A DNA stretch of 64,000 bases from positions 1 through 64,000 of the forward strand of contig NZ_BOOJ01000059.1 in NCBI RefSeq assembly GCF_016863175.1, written 5' to 3'. The translations under genes and the position numbers were made by a program. Positions 7,739 through 17,121 of the stretch are shown here, piece after piece. Numbering within the stretch: the stretch's first letter is position 1; every line of letters starts with the position of its first letter. The notes beneath the pieces are model-generated. The model was not told where the DNA came from and did no database searches. It saw only the letters and a list, made by a program, of their open reading frames with translations. The stretch comes from Paraplanobispora siamensis (GTDB taxonomy: Bacteria; Actinomycetota; Actinomycetes; Streptosporangiales; Streptosporangiaceae).

Positions 7739-8824
7739 ATGCGTGGTGCGCTTCTGCATGCCGTCGGCGACGACAAGCTCGACATCCGCGATGATTTCAC
7801 CCTTGCCCCCATGGGCCCGACCGACGTCCGGATCAAGGTCAGGGCGACCGGTGTGTGTCACTCGGACCTGTCGGTGCTCAACGGCGTGCTGCCCATGCCC
7901 CTGCCGGTGATCCCCGGCCACGAGGGAGCCGGAGAGGTCCTCGAGGTCGGTGACCACGTGACCGGGCTCCAGCCGGGTGACCACGTCATCCTCAACTGGA
8001 CGCCGGCGTGCGGTTCCTGCCCGAACTGCCTGGTGGGCCAGCCGTTCCTGTGCATGACCTACGTCATGGACAGCTTCGTCAACGCCCGCTTCCGGTTCGG
8101 CGGCGACACCCCCGCCTTCGGCATGGCCGGGTGCGGCACCTGGAGCGAGGAGATCATCGTGCCCTGGCAGGGCGCGATCAAGGTCGATCCGGAGGTGCCG
8201 TTCGAGGCGGCGGCGCTGATCGGCTGCGGCATCACCACCGGTGTCGGCGCGGCGCTCAACACCGCCAAGGTCCGCCCCGGCTCGACCGTGGCCGTGGTCG
8301 GCGCCGGCGGCATCGGCCTGTCGATCATCCAGGGCGCCCGGATCTCCGGCGCGACCACGATCCTGGCGATCGACCCGCTGGAGTCCAAGCACGAGCTGGC
8401 CAAGAAGGTGGGCGCGACCCACGCGATCACGCCCGACCAGCTCATGGACGCGCTCGGCACGCTGACCGGCGGCAAGGGCTTCGACTACGGCTTCGAGGCC
8501 GTGGGCAAGTCCGCGGCCATCATGACCGCCTGGCAGGCGACCCGCCGCGGCGGCGACGTGGTCATCGTCGGTGCGGGCGCCATGGACGACACCGTCCCGC
8601 TGACGGCCTTCCAGCTGCTGTTCGAGGGCAAGAACATCCTCAGCTCGCTGTACGGCGGGTCGGACGTCCGGCGGGACTTCCCGTTCTTCGCCGAGCTGTA
8701 CAAGGCCGGGAAGCTCGATCTGGAGAGCATGATCAGTGCGCGGATCAAGCTCGCCGACCTCAACGACGCCGTGACGGCGCTGCGCAACGGCGAGGTTCTG
8801 CGTCAGGTCGTCGTCATGGACTGA
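7739..8824 (+). CDS. Zinc-dependent class III-type alcohol dehydrogenase
   Basis: A 361-residue medium-chain dehydrogenase oxidising an alcohol to an aldehyde with NAD or a bound nicotinoprotein cofactor. Catalytic zinc ligands are Cys40 and His61-Glu62; structural zinc cysteines are 91, 94, 97 and 105 (CGSCPNCLVGQPFLC). The Rossmann motif VVGAGGIGLS is near residue 185. The sequence resembles the NDMA-dependent/Rv-type alcohol dehydrogenases that sit beside small ferredoxins in actinobacteria. It is the last gene of the operon, 12 bp behind the ferredoxin, with its own GGGACCCCCC-type leader. Confidence 0.87.
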   Translation: MRGALLHAVGDDKLDIRDDFTLAPMGPTDVRIKVRATGVCHSDLSVLNGVLPMPLPVIPGHEGAGEVLEVGDHVTGLQPGDHVILNWTPACGSCPNCLVGQPFLCMTYVMDSFVNARFRFGGDTPAFGMAGCGTWSEEIIVPWQGAIKVDPEVPFEAAALIGCGITTGVGAALNTAKVRPGSTVAVVGAGGIGLSIIQGARISGATTILAIDPLESKHELAKKVGATHAITPDQLMDALGTLTGGKGFDYGFEAVGKSAAIMTAWQATRRGGDVVIVGAGAMDDTVPLTAFQLLFEGKNILSSLYGGSDVRRDFPFFAELYKAGKLDLESMISARIKLADLNDAVTALRNGEVLRQVVVMD

Positions 8825-8890
8825 CGCGCGAGATACCGCCGGGCGGCCTGTACGGGTGGCCATCCGCCCGCGTCGGCATCCTCGCGTCCC

Positions 8891-8932
8891 GTACGGCCCG
8901 CGGATCCCGGATGACGGGCCCGCGGGCCGTAC
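8891..8932 (+). terminator. Hairpin terminator after alcohol dehydrogenase
   Basis: A 13-bp perfect stem (GTACGGCCCGCGG / CCGCGGGCCGTAC) with a 16-base loop. It lies between convergent genes and can end transcription from both sides. No T-run follows, as is common in high-GC actinobacteria. Confidence 0.65.
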
Positions 8933-8992
8933 CCGACCGGCCGCCCCCCCGGCTGCTCCGGCCGGTCGCTTCCGGGAAGTCAGCCCCGGAGG

Positions 8993-9928
8993 TCAGCCCC
9001 GGTAGTCGCGCGGCGCCATCCCGTAGGCCCGGCGGAAGGCGCGGCTGAAGGAAGTGGCGTCGGCGAACCCCCAGCGGGCGGCGATCACGCCCACCCGGCC
9101 GGCCCGCGGATCCGCCGACAGCTCCCTGCGGCAGCGCTCCAGACGGCGGGCCCGCACGTGCGCGGCCACCGTCGTCCCCGCCGCCTGGAAGATCCGGTGG
9201 AGCTGGCGCACCGAGACGTGGTGGGCCCCGGCGATCACCGCCGGGGACAGGTCGGGGCGGTGCAGGTTCCGCTCGATCCAGTCCTCGATCAGCCCGAACA
9301 GCTCGGCGTGCGGGCCCGCCACCGGGGGCAGGCCGTCCAGCCGCTCCCGCATCGCCCCGGTCACCACGTTGACCAGCGCCTCCCCGACATGCGCGCCGTG
9401 CGGTCCCTCCGCGGCGTCGCCGTCGTCGGCCAGCGCGCTCAGGAACGACACGGCCAGCCTGCCCGGCCCCTGCCTGCTGCCCAGCACCGTGCCCACCAGG
9501 TCCGACACGTGGGCGGGCGGCAGCGGGATCATCGACCGGGGGATCGTGAGGGCCAGCAGGCGATGGTCCTCCAGCGCGAACCGGATCGGGCGGGCCAGGT
9601 CGTAGAGCACCAGGTCCCCGGCGCCGACCACGGCGTGCCTGCCCGCCTGCTCGACCACGCCCGATCCCCGCAGCACCAGGGAGAGCTTGTAGTGCTCCCG
9701 GCCGTCCCGCACGACGTGCCGCGCGGCCCGGCTGACCACGTGGGCCGGGGCGCGCACGTCGCTCACCTGGACCGGGCCGAGGGTGCGGCCGACGATCCGG
9801 CCGGCGAACCCCGCGCGGGCCTCCTCGGCCCGCAGCTCCAGCGGGCCGAAGGCCTGCGACACCAGGTGCCGCCAGAACGCGGCCTGATCCTCGGCCGGCT
9901 GTCCCGCCGTGCTGACGAACGTGGGCAT
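8993..9928 (-). CDS. AraC family transcriptional regulator
   Basis: A 311-residue regulator: an N-terminal cupin-like AraC-binding domain (residues ~40-190) and a C-terminal double helix-turn-helix from about 210, with VIAGAHHVSVRQLHRIFQAAG and IAARWGFADATSFSRAFRRAYGMAPRDYR. This arrangement resembles the NphR/FeaR type (AraC_binding_2). It is divergent from the secreted intradiol dioxygenase and may control it in response to an aromatic compound; this is inference from position. ATG is chosen where GACGAGGAGACGGCC precedes MPTF. Confidence 0.85.
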   Translation of the reverse strand: MPTFVSTAGQPAEDQAAFWRHLVSQAFGPLELRAEEARAGFAGRIVGRTLGPVQVSDVRAPAHVVSRAARHVVRDGREHYKLSLVLRGSGVVEQAGRHAVVGAGDLVLYDLARPIRFALEDHRLLALTIPRSMIPLPPAHVSDLVGTVLGSRQGPGRLAVSFLSALADDGDAAEGPHGAHVGEALVNVVTGAMRERLDGLPPVAGPHAELFGLIEDWIERNLHRPDLSPAVIAGAHHVSVRQLHRIFQAAGTTVAAHVRARRLERCRRELSADPRAGRVGVIAARWGFADATSFSRAFRRAYGMAPRDYRG

Positions 9929-10175
9929 GGCCGTCTCCTCGTCACGATGACGGCCCCAGCCTCCCCTCGCGGACGGACCCGGCGGAAATCCCATCCACGT
10001 CGTCGGCACCGTGTTATGCCCGCCCACCGCATCCGCCCACTTGGCGCTCCGGGCCGGGAGCCTGGCACGCGCGGCCAAGTCTCGGGCGGAGGGCGTGGAT
10101 ATACACGTCAGGACGGAACGGGCCGTGCCGATCCCCAGCGCGGCCGGCCGCCGCTGTCCGAAGGAGAGCACACGC
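9929..10175. promoter_or_regulatory. AraC / dioxygenase divergent promoter region
   Basis: This 247-bp spacer separates the regulator from the dioxygenase. It contains AAGGAGAG at 10161-10168 as ribosome site of the dioxygenase and the AT-richer GGATATACACGTC near 10095-10110. No clear operator repeat was recognised. Confidence 0.4.
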
Positions 10176-10988
10176 ATGCCCGAGAACTCTCATATGCCCG
10201 GCGAGACACCCGGCCTCAGCCGTAAGCAGTTCATCACCGCGGTCGGGGTGGGCGCCCTCGCCGTCCCGGCCGTGGCGGGAGCCACCGCGAACGCCTCGTC
10301 CGCCCCGCCCGGGAACGAGCTGCTGGCCTGCACCCCCGGCAGGACCACCGTCGCGCAGACGGAGGGGCCGTACTTCAAGCCCAACTCCCCCCGGCGCGAC
10401 GACCTGACCGCCGGGGTGTCCGGCGTCCGCCTGGTCGTCACCGGCCACGTCTTCGACCGCGCCTGCCGCCCGCTGGACCGGGTGCTGATGGACTTCTGGC
10501 AGGCCGACGCCATGGGCGCCTACGACAACACCGGCTACCGGCTGCGCGGTCACCTGTACACCGGCGCCGACGGGTCCTACCGGCTGACCACCGTCGTCCC
10601 CGGCCTCTATCCCGGCCGGACCCGGCACATCCACGTCAAGCTCCAGGCCCCGGGCCAGCCGCGGATCCTGACCACGCAGCTGTACTTCCCGGGTGAGCCG
10701 CGCAACAGCACCGACACGATCTACGACCCGTCGCTGCTGATGAACGTGCGCACGGTCGGCTCCGGGCGGGAGGGGACGTTCGACTTCGTTCTCGACGTCG
10801 CCGGCACGGGCACGCCCTCACCGACGCCGACGCCCACCGGAGAGGGCGGCACCTGGCGGGCCGGGGCCTTCTACGCGGCCGGAGCCCAGGTCACCTACGG
10901 CGGCGCGGCCTACCGGTGCCTTCAGGCGCACACGTCGGCGGCCGGGTGGGAGCCCCCGAACGTCCCCGCCCTGTGGCAGCGCGTCTGA
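10176..10988 (+). CDS. Secreted intradiol dioxygenase fused to a carbohydrate-binding module
   Basis: A 270-residue exported protein. Residues ~12-42 form a signal peptide (SRKQFITAVGVG...; a Tat-like start without the second arginine). Residues ~55-208 are an intradiol ring-cleavage dioxygenase with candidate Fe(III) ligands Tyr116, Tyr145, His151 and His153 (AMGAY, LYPGRTRHIHVK). A Thr/Pro linker (TPSPTPTPT) leads to a CBM5/12-type chitin/cellulose-binding module (residues ~225-270; Trp227, Tyr241, Tyr246, Trp258, Trp267). This fusion type is known from a cellulolytic Streptomyces, where the enzyme cleaves catechols derived from lignin. AAGGAGAG sets the ATG start. Confidence 0.88.
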   Translation: MPENSHMPGETPGLSRKQFITAVGVGALAVPAVAGATANASSAPPGNELLACTPGRTTVAQTEGPYFKPNSPRRDDLTAGVSGVRLVVTGHVFDRACRPLDRVLMDFWQADAMGAYDNTGYRLRGHLYTGADGSYRLTTVVPGLYPGRTRHIHVKLQAPGQPRILTTQLYFPGEPRNSTDTIYDPSLLMNVRTVGSGREGTFDFVLDVAGTGTPSPTPTPTGEGGTWRAGAFYAAGAQVTYGGAAYRCLQAHTSAAGWEPPNVPALWQRV

Positions 10989-11044
10989 CCTCCGGATCCC
11001 GCCGCCCGGCGCCTACTCGGACGGCGGGACGTCCGGCGTCCCCC

Positions 11045-11104
11045 TTGCAGGATCTCCCCCTGCACGATCTCCCCCTGCACGATCTCCCCCTGCACGATCT
11101 CCCT
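11045..11104 (+). repeat. 15-bp tandem repeat, four copies
   Basis: Unit CTGCACGATCTCCCC (first copy CTTGCAGGATCTCCCC) repeats between the convergent dioxygenase and isomerase genes. It does not lie in a credible gene. Confidence 0.8.
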
Positions 11105-11144
11105 CGTACGGCCTCGGCCTCGGCCCTTCAGTGCCCGGAAGCGT

Positions 11145-12152
11145 TCACTCCCCGCCGAACGCGGCGTCGAAGGCCGCCGCCGGGGGCGTGATGGCGTTCA
11201 GCCTCCTGACGAACTGCAGCGCCTCCGGGGCGCCGTCGAGACGGTCCATCCCCGCGTCCTCCCACTCGATGGAGATGGGACCGTCGTAGCCGATGGAGTT
11301 CAGCGCGCGGAAGCAGTCCTCCCACGGCACGTCGCCGTGCCCGGTCGAGACGAAGTCCCAGCCGCGCCGCATGTCGGCCCAGGCCAGGTGGGAGGCGAGC
11401 CGCCCGCGCCGGCCGTCGCCGCAGCGCACCTTGGAGTCCTTGCAGTCCACGTGGTAGATCCGGTCGGCGAAGTCGAGGATGAACCCGACCGGGTCGAGGT
11501 CCTGCCAGACCATGTGGGAGGGGTCCCAGTTCAGCCCGAACGCCTCCCTGCGCCCGATCGCCTCCAGCGTCCGCACCGTCGTGTGGTAGTCGTAGGCGAT
11601 CTCGCTCGGGTGCACCTCGTGCGCGAAGCGCACGCCGACCTCGTCGAACACGTCCAGGATCGGGTTCCACCGGTCGGCGAAGTCCTGGTAGCCGGCGTCG
11701 ATCATCGAAGCCGGCACCGGCGGGAACATCGCGACCGTGTGCCAGATCGACGAGCCGGTGAACCCCACGACGGTGTCCACGCCCAGCTTGGCCGCGGCCC
11801 TGGCGGTGTCCTTCATCTCCTCGGCCGCCGCCCGCCGTACCTCCTCGGCGTCCCCGGAGCCCCAGATCCGGGCGGGGAGGATCCCCTTGTGCCGCTCGTC
11901 GATCGGGTGGTCGCAGACCGCCTGCCCGACGAGGTGGTTGGAGATCGTCCACACCTTCAGGTTGTGCTTGGCCAGCACCTCCAGCTTCCGCTCGACGTAG
12001 GAGTCGTCGGCCAGGGCCTTGTCGACCTCGAAGTGATCGCCCCAGCAGGCGATCTCCAGACCGTCGTAGCCCCACTCGGCGGCCAGCCGGCAGACCTCCT
12101 CGAACGGGAGGTCCGCCCACTGGCCCGTGAACAACGTGATCGGCCTGCTCAT
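11145..12152 (-). CDS. Sugar phosphate isomerase/epimerase (AP endonuclease 2-type TIM barrel)
   Basis: A 335-residue xylose-isomerase-like TIM barrel that probably isomerises or epimerises a keto-sugar made by the preceding dehydrogenase. Metal-site pattern: [30 protein letters not shown] and ISIEWEDA supply the usual Glu/His/Asp ligands. The ATG overlaps the TGA of the upstream Gfo/Idh/MocA gene (TGATG), so translation is coupled. It is the last gene of a five-gene sugar uptake and catabolism operon running from 17121 down to here. Confidence 0.85.
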   Translation of the reverse strand: MSRPITLFTGQWADLPFEEVCRLAAEWGYDGLEIACWGDHFEVDKALADDSYVERKLEVLAKHNLKVWTISNHLVGQAVCDHPIDERHKGILPARIWGSGDAEEVRRAAAEEMKDTARAAAKLGVDTVVGFTGSSIWHTVAMFPPVPASMIDAGYQDFADRWNPILDVFDEVGVRFAHEVHPSEIAYDYHTTVRTLEAIGRREAFGLNWDPSHMVWQDLDPVGFILDFADRIYHVDCKDSKVRCGDGRRGRLASHLAWADMRRGWDFVSTGHGDVPWEDCFRALNSIGYDGPISIEWEDAGMDRLDGAPEALQFVRRLNAITPPAAAFDAAFGGE

Positions 12153-13318
12153 CACACCACCGTCCAGCGGCTCTCGTCGGCCGCGCTCGCCTCGACCGCC
12201 GCCAGGACCCGCTGCACCCGCAGACCGTCCTCGAAGGACGGCGACGGGGCGGTCCCGGCGGCAACCGCCTCCAGGAAGTCCTTCACCTCGTGGGTGAAGG
12301 TGTGCTCGTACCCCAGCCCGTGCCCCGGTGGCCACCAGGCCCCCGCGTACGGGTGGCCGGGCTCGGTGACGATGATCCGGCGGAAGCCCGCCTCGTCCCC
12401 GTCGAGCGTGTGGTCGTGGAACCACAGCTCGTTCATCGCCTCGAAGTCGAAGGCCAGGCTCCCCTTAGAGCCGTTGATCTCGATCCGCAGCGCGTTCTTG
12501 CGCCCCGCGGCGAACCGGGTCGCCTCGAAGGAGGCCAGCGCTCCTCCCTCGAAGCGCCCGATGAACAGCGCGGCGTCGTCGACGTCGACCGTCCCCTTCT
12601 CCCCGGTACGGCTCTCGCCGGCCAGCCCGGCCGATCCCTCGGCCAGGGGGCGCTCCTTGACGAAGGTCTCGGTGAGGGCCGAGACGCCCGTCAGGTTCTG
12701 CCCGGTGACGAACTGGGCGGTGTCCACGATGTGCGCCCCGATGTCGCCGAGCGCGCCCGAGCCCGCCTTGTCCTTGCGCAGCCGCCAGACCAGCGGGAAC
12801 TCCGGATCGACGATCCAGTCCTGCAGGTACTGGGCCCGCACGTGGCGCAGCTCGCCCAGCCGGCCCTCGGCCACCAGCCGGCGGGCCAGGGCGATGGCCG
12901 GGACGCGGCGGTAGTTGAAGGCGACCATGGCCTGCACGCCCCGCTCCGCCGCCTCGCGCGCCGCCTCGGCCATCGCCTCCGCCTCGGCGACGGTGTTGGC
13001 CAGCGGCTTCTCGCACAGGACGTGCTTGCCCGCGGCGAGCGCGGCGACGGCGATCTCGGCGTGCGAGTCGCCGGGCGTGCAGATGTCCACGATCTGCACG
13101 TCGTCGCGTTTGACGAGCTGCTTCCAGTCCGTCTCGGCCGCGGCCCAGCCGAGCTCGCGGGCGGCCTGCGCCGTGCGATCCGGCGAACGGCCGCACAGCG
13201 CCGCCATGGACGGTACGACCGGCAGGTCGAAGAACGCGGAGACGCTCCGCCACGCCTGGGAGTGCGCGCGTCCCATGAAGGCGTGCCCGACCATGCCCAC
13301 CCCGATGACCGGCTTCAC
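12152..13318 (-). CDS. Gfo/Idh/MocA family sugar dehydrogenase
   Basis: A 388-residue NAD(P)-dependent dehydrogenase oxidising a hydroxyl of a sugar or cyclitol. The N-terminal Rossmann fold has [15 protein letters not shown]; the catalytic EKP motif is in [10 protein letters not shown], and the substrate domain holds [23 protein letters not shown] and the YLQDW segment. The combination resembles levoglucosan- or inositol-type dehydrogenases; the sugar itself cannot be read from sequence. GTG start overlaps the binding-protein TGA (GTGA). Confidence 0.86.
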   Translation of the reverse strand: MKPVIGVGMVGHAFMGRAHSQAWRSVSAFFDLPVVPSMAALCGRSPDRTAQAARELGWAAAETDWKQLVKRDDVQIVDICTPGDSHAEIAVAALAAGKHVLCEKPLANTVAEAEAMAEAAREAAERGVQAMVAFNYRRVPAIALARRLVAEGRLGELRHVRAQYLQDWIVDPEFPLVWRLRKDKAGSGALGDIGAHIVDTAQFVTGQNLTGVSALTETFVKERPLAEGSAGLAGESRTGEKGTVDVDDAALFIGRFEGGALASFEATRFAAGRKNALRIEINGSKGSLAFDFEAMNELWFHDHTLDGDEAGFRRIIVTEPGHPYAGAWWPPGHGLGYEHTFTHEVKDFLEAVAAGTAPSPSFEDGLRVQRVLAAVEASAADESRWTVV

Positions 13319-14382
13319 GATTCGAACCCCAGCGGCAGGTACTGGGCGACGTTGTCCTTGGTGATGGTCTCCGAGGCCAGGGTGATCGACTGCGGCACCT
13401 GGTTCTCCACCAGGTCGCTCATGCCCTTGCCCTGAGCGATGAGCCGGCCGAGCCGGACGGCAGAGGAGGCCATCGTCGGGCTGTAGGTCACCGTGGCCTC
13501 CAGCACGCTGTTGCCGGACTGGATCTCGCGCATCGCGTTGGCCGAGCCCGCGCCGCCGACCATGAAGAACTCGTTGCGGCCCGCCTCCTTGATCGCGGCC
13601 AGCACGCCGACGCCCTGGTCGTCGTCGTGGTTCCACATGGCGTCGATCTTCTTGTGCGCCTGCAGCAGGTTGCTAGCGACCTCGTTGCCGGTCTCCACCG
13701 TGAACTGGGCGTCCTGCTGGGCCGTCACGCTGAAGCCGTAGGTCTTCAGCGCGTCGGCGAAGCCCTTGCTGCGGTCCTGGGTGAGCGGGAGCGTCGCGAT
13801 GCCCTGGATCTCCACGATCACCGGGTTGGACACGCCCTTGTCCTTGAGCTTCTTGCCGATGTAGTGCCCGGCCGCTACTCCCATGCCGTAGTTGTCCCCG
13901 CCGATCCAGGTCCGGTAGGAGAGCTTGTCGGGGAAGATCCGGTCGAGGTTCACCACGGGGATGCCCGCTTCGGTGGCCTGGCGGGCGACCTGGTTGAGCT
14001 GCTGACCGTCGTTGGGCAGGATCACCAGGACGCCGACCTTGGCCGCGATGAGCGACTCGACCGCCGAGATCTGCGCGTTGATGTCGTTGGTCGGCTCGAC
14101 CGGCTTGAACTCCACGTCGCTGTACTGCTTGGCGGTGGCCTCGGCGTTCTTGGCGATCGCGGCGATCCAGCCGTGGTCGGCCGCCGGGGCGGAGAAGCCC
14201 ATGGTGATCTGCTTGCCCGGCTGGTCGTTGTCGCTTCCCGCCGCCGGCGGGCTGGCGGGCTGCGTTCCCGCGGCGGTGGGCTGGGCGGCCGGCTCGTTGC
14301 TCGTGCAGGCGGTGACCAGGGCCCCCGCCCCGATGACGGCGCCGCCGACGAGGAATCCCCGACGGGCGAGTGGGTTGGACAT
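13315..14382 (-). CDS. Sugar ABC transporter substrate-binding lipoprotein (RbsB-like)
   Basis: A 355-residue periplasmic-binding-fold lipoprotein. A twin-arginine stretch (ARRGFLVGG) precedes a lipobox VTAC with Cys26, then a Pro/Ala linker and a Peripla_BP_4 domain (MGFSAPAADHGWIAAIAKNAEA; VLVILPNDGQQLNQ; WNHDDDQGVGVL). It captures a monosaccharide-like ligand for the adjacent permease and ATPase. A 118-bp gap with a 22-bp direct repeat separates it from the permease, unlike the overlapping junctions elsewhere in the operon, so it may be expressed at a different level. Confidence 0.9.
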   Translation of the reverse strand: MSNPLARRGFLVGGAVIGAGALVTACTSNEPAAQPTAAGTQPASPPAAGSDNDQPGKQITMGFSAPAADHGWIAAIAKNAEATAKQYSDVEFKPVEPTNDINAQISAVESLIAAKVGVLVILPNDGQQLNQVARQATEAGIPVVNLDRIFPDKLSYRTWIGGDNYGMGVAAGHYIGKKLKDKGVSNPVIVEIQGIATLPLTQDRSKGFADALKTYGFSVTAQQDAQFTVETGNEVASNLLQAHKKIDAMWNHDDDQGVGVLAAIKEAGRNEFFMVGGAGSANAMREIQSGNSVLEATVTYSPTMASSAVRLGRLIAQGKGMSDLVENQVPQSITLASETITKDNVAQYLPLGFES

Positions 14383-14408
14383 TGCCGTGCTCCTTCGGAT
14401 GCCGTGAA

Positions 14409-14452
14409 GGGAGAGGTGAGGTGTCGTGAGGGGAGAGATGAGGTGTCGTGCG
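14409..14452. repeat. 22-bp direct repeat before the binding-protein gene
   Basis: Two copies of GGGAGAG(G/A)TGAGGTGTCGTG lie between permease and binding-protein genes. On the minus strand they are in the untranslated leader of the binding-protein gene, and could affect its translation or mRNA processing. Confidence 0.6.
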
Positions 14453-14500
14453 GGGCGGACGCGTCCCGCGGGCCCCTGACCGGTCCGCGGGACGCGGGTC

Positions 14501-15619
14501 TCAGGTTCTCGATTCGAGGCTGCGCCGCTGGAGCAGCACGGCCACGACGATGATCAGGCCCTTGGCGATCAGCTGGTCGCTGGTGTTGAGGCCGTTGAGG
14601 ATGAAGAGGTTGGTGATCACGGTGAAGATCAGCAGGCCGAGGATGGACCCGATGATCGTGCCGCGTCCGCCGGTGAGCAGCGTGCCGCCGATGATGACGG
14701 CGGCGATCGCGTCCAGCTCGTACAGGTCTCCGTGGGTGGAGGAGCCGGTGGTGGTCCTGGCCATGATGAGCACGGCGGCGATGCCGCAGCACAGGCCGGA
14801 CAGCGCGTACAGCATCAGGGTGTGGCGGCGCACGTCGATGCCGGCCAGCCGGGCCGCCTCGGGGTTGCCGCCGACCGCGTAGGTGCGGCGGCCGAAGGTC
14901 GTGCGGTTGAGCACGACCCAGCCGACGGCCACCACCAGGATGAAGATGTAGACCAGCACCGGCAGGCCGAGCACCCTGGTCGTGGACAGCTCCACGATCA
15001 GCTCGTTGCCCTGCTGGATGAGCTGGGTCTTACGGTCCGACATGCGCTGGGCCAGGCCGCGGGCGGCCACCAGCATGGCCAGCGTCGCGATGAACGGCAC
15101 CATCCGCCCGTAGGAGATCAGCAGGCCGTTGACCAGTCCCGCGCCGGTGCCGACCAGCACCGCGCACAGGATCATCACGAACGGGCCGTAGGACTGGGTG
15201 GCCAGCGTCGTGGCCCAGACCGAGGCCAGCGCCATGAGCGCGCCGACCGACAGGTCGATGCCGCCACCGATGATCACGAAGGTCATGCCGACGGTGATCA
15301 CACCGATGGTGGAGGCCAGCGACAGGATGTTGACCAGGTTGGAGGTGGTGGCGAAACTCTCCGGCTGGGTGATCAGGCCGACGATCGCCAGCAGCACCAG
15401 CGCCAGCACCAGGCCGAGGTGCCGGGCCTGGCCGAACCGGGCCAGCGGGCTCGGCGGCGCGGCGGGCTTGCGGGACTGCGCCTCGACGCGCAGGTGCTCG
15501 TCGGCGGGCGGTGCGTCGGGCGCCTCCGCGGAGGCCTGGTCGGCGGGGCGTGCCGGGTCCACCGGTTCCGCTCCCGCGGGAGATCTCTCGTGAGCCTTCG
15601 GCCCGCGGGCTTCGGTCAC
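14501..15619 (-). CDS. Sugar ABC transporter permease (RbsC-like)
   Basis: A 372-residue BPD_transp_2 permease. About 55 N-terminal residues are hydrophilic (Pro/Ala/Glu-rich), followed by roughly 8-10 hydrophobic segments beginning HLGLVLALVLLAIVGL. The conserved family loops IGGGIDLSVGALMAL and YAVGGNPEAARLAGIDV (ATPase-contacting) are present. It forms the channel for the RbsB-like protein. GTG start overlaps the ATPase stop by 4 bases, so the two are translationally coupled. Confidence 0.9.
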   Translation of the reverse strand: MTEARGPKAHERSPAGAEPVDPARPADQASAEAPDAPPADEHLRVEAQSRKPAAPPSPLARFGQARHLGLVLALVLLAIVGLITQPESFATTSNLVNILSLASTIGVITVGMTFVIIGGGIDLSVGALMALASVWATTLATQSYGPFVMILCAVLVGTGAGLVNGLLISYGRMVPFIATLAMLVAARGLAQRMSDRKTQLIQQGNELIVELSTTRVLGLPVLVYIFILVVAVGWVVLNRTTFGRRTYAVGGNPEAARLAGIDVRRHTLMLYALSGLCCGIAAVLIMARTTTGSSTHGDLYELDAIAAVIIGGTLLTGGRGTIIGSILGLLIFTVITNLFILNGLNTSDQLIAKGLIIVVAVLLQRRSLESRT

Positions 15620-17121
15620 AGCGCGCTCCCCTCCATGATCATGTCGAGGACCTGGTGTTCGTCCAGGTCGTCGGCGGCGGACTGGTGGATGATCCGGCCC
15701 TCGCGGACGACCAGCACGCGGTCGGCCAGGCCGAGGACCTCGGGCACCTCACTGGAGACCAGCAGCACCCCGATGCCCTGGTCGGCCAGCTTTCTGATGA
15801 CGGCGTACAGCTCCGCCCGCGCGCCCACGTCCACGCCGCGGGTGGGCTCGTCCAGCAGCAGCAGCTTGCGGTCGTCGACCAGCCACCGGGCCAGCACCGC
15901 CTTCTGCTGGTTGCCGCCGGACAGCGTCTTGACCGGGCGGTCGGGATCGCCGGGGCGGATGTCGAGGGTCTCGATCAGCGCGCGGGCCTCGGCGGCCTCG
16001 CGTCGCCGGTCGATCCAGCCGAACCGGGCGTACCTGCCGAGCCCGGCCAGAGTGATGTTGCGGGCGACGCTCTGGTCGAGCAGCAGCGCCTGCGCCTTGC
16101 GCTCCTCGGGGGCCAGGCCCATCCCGCGTCTGACCGTGTCCGCCGTGCCGCGCCGTACCGGGCGGCCTTCGAGCACGATCTTGCCGGAGGACCGGCGCGC
16201 GCCGTACACCGCCTCGATGATCTCCGAGCGGCCCGAGCCGACCAGCCCGGCCAGTCCCACGATCTCCCCCGCCCGGACCGTGAAGGAGACGTCACTGACG
16301 ACTCCGGGCACGGTCAGCCCCTCCACCCGGAGCACCTCGGGCCCGGTGGCGGGTTCGGGGCGGCGGGGCGGGAAGACGTACTCGACGGTGCGGCCGGTCA
16401 TCAGGGAGACGATCTCCGAGGTGGGCGTCTCCTTCGCCGGGAGGCCGACGGCGACGGTCCGGCCGTCCTTCAGGACGGTGACCCGGTCGCCGATCTCGCG
16501 GATCTCCTCCAGCCGGTGGGAGATGTAGACGACCGCGACCCCCTGGGCGGTCAGCTCGCGGACGATCCGGAAGAGGTTGGCGACCTCGTCGTGCGCCAGA
16601 GCGGCCGACGGCTCGTCCATGATGATCAGCCGGGTGTCGTGGGAGAGCGCCCTGGCCATGCTGACCACCTGCTTGGCGGCCGGCGACAGGCGGCCGACCT
16701 CGGTGGTCGGGCGGATCTCCGGGTGCCCGAGCCTGCCCATGAGCTCGCGGGTGGCCCGGTTGGCGTCGCTCTGGCGGATGAAGCCGAGCCGGCCGGGCTC
16801 GTGGCCGAGGAAGATGTTCTCGGCCACGCTCAGGCCGTCGACCAGGTCGAGCTCCTGGTAGATCGTGGAGACGCCGAGTTTGATCGCGGCGGTCGGGGTG
16901 ACCAGGCGCACCTCCTCGCCGCCGAGGGTGATGACGCCCTCGTCGGGCTGGTGCGCACCGGCCAGGATCTTGATGAGCGTGGACTTGCCCGCGCCGTTCT
17001 GGCCGAGCAGGCAGTGCACCTCGCCGCGGCGCACCTCCAGGTCGACGCCGTCGAGCGCGCGGACGCCGGGGAACTGCTTGACGATCCCACGCATCAGCAG
17101 CAGAGGAGGGTCTGCGACCAC
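15616..17121 (-). CDS. Sugar ABC transporter ATP-binding protein (RbsA-like, two NBDs)
   Basis: A 501-residue tandem ATPase. NBD1 has Walker A GQNGAGKST, a degenerate LSPAAKQ signature and Walker B LIIMDEPSAAL. NBD2 has the divergent Walker A GLVGSGRS typical of the family, signature LSGGNQQK and LLLLDEPTRGVDVGA. It powers import with the adjacent permease. GTG at 17121 is preferred over longer in-frame versions because ACGGAGG lies 5 bases upstream. It is the first gene of the operon. Confidence 0.9.
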   Translation of the reverse strand: MVADPPLLLMRGIVKQFPGVRALDGVDLEVRRGEVHCLLGQNGAGKSTLIKILAGAHQPDEGVITLGGEEVRLVTPTAAIKLGVSTIYQELDLVDGLSVAENIFLGHEPGRLGFIRQSDANRATRELMGRLGHPEIRPTTEVGRLSPAAKQVVSMARALSHDTRLIIMDEPSAALAHDEVANLFRIVRELTAQGVAVVYISHRLEEIREIGDRVTVLKDGRTVAVGLPAKETPTSEIVSLMTGRTVEYVFPPRRPEPATGPEVLRVEGLTVPGVVSDVSFTVRAGEIVGLAGLVGSGRSEIIEAVYGARRSSGKIVLEGRPVRRGTADTVRRGMGLAPEERKAQALLLDQSVARNITLAGLGRYARFGWIDRRREAAEARALIETLDIRPGDPDRPVKTLSGGNQQKAVLARWLVDDRKLLLLDEPTRGVDVGARAELYAVIRKLADQGIGVLLVSSEVPEVLGLADRVLVVREGRIIHQSAADDLDEHQVLDMIMEGSAL

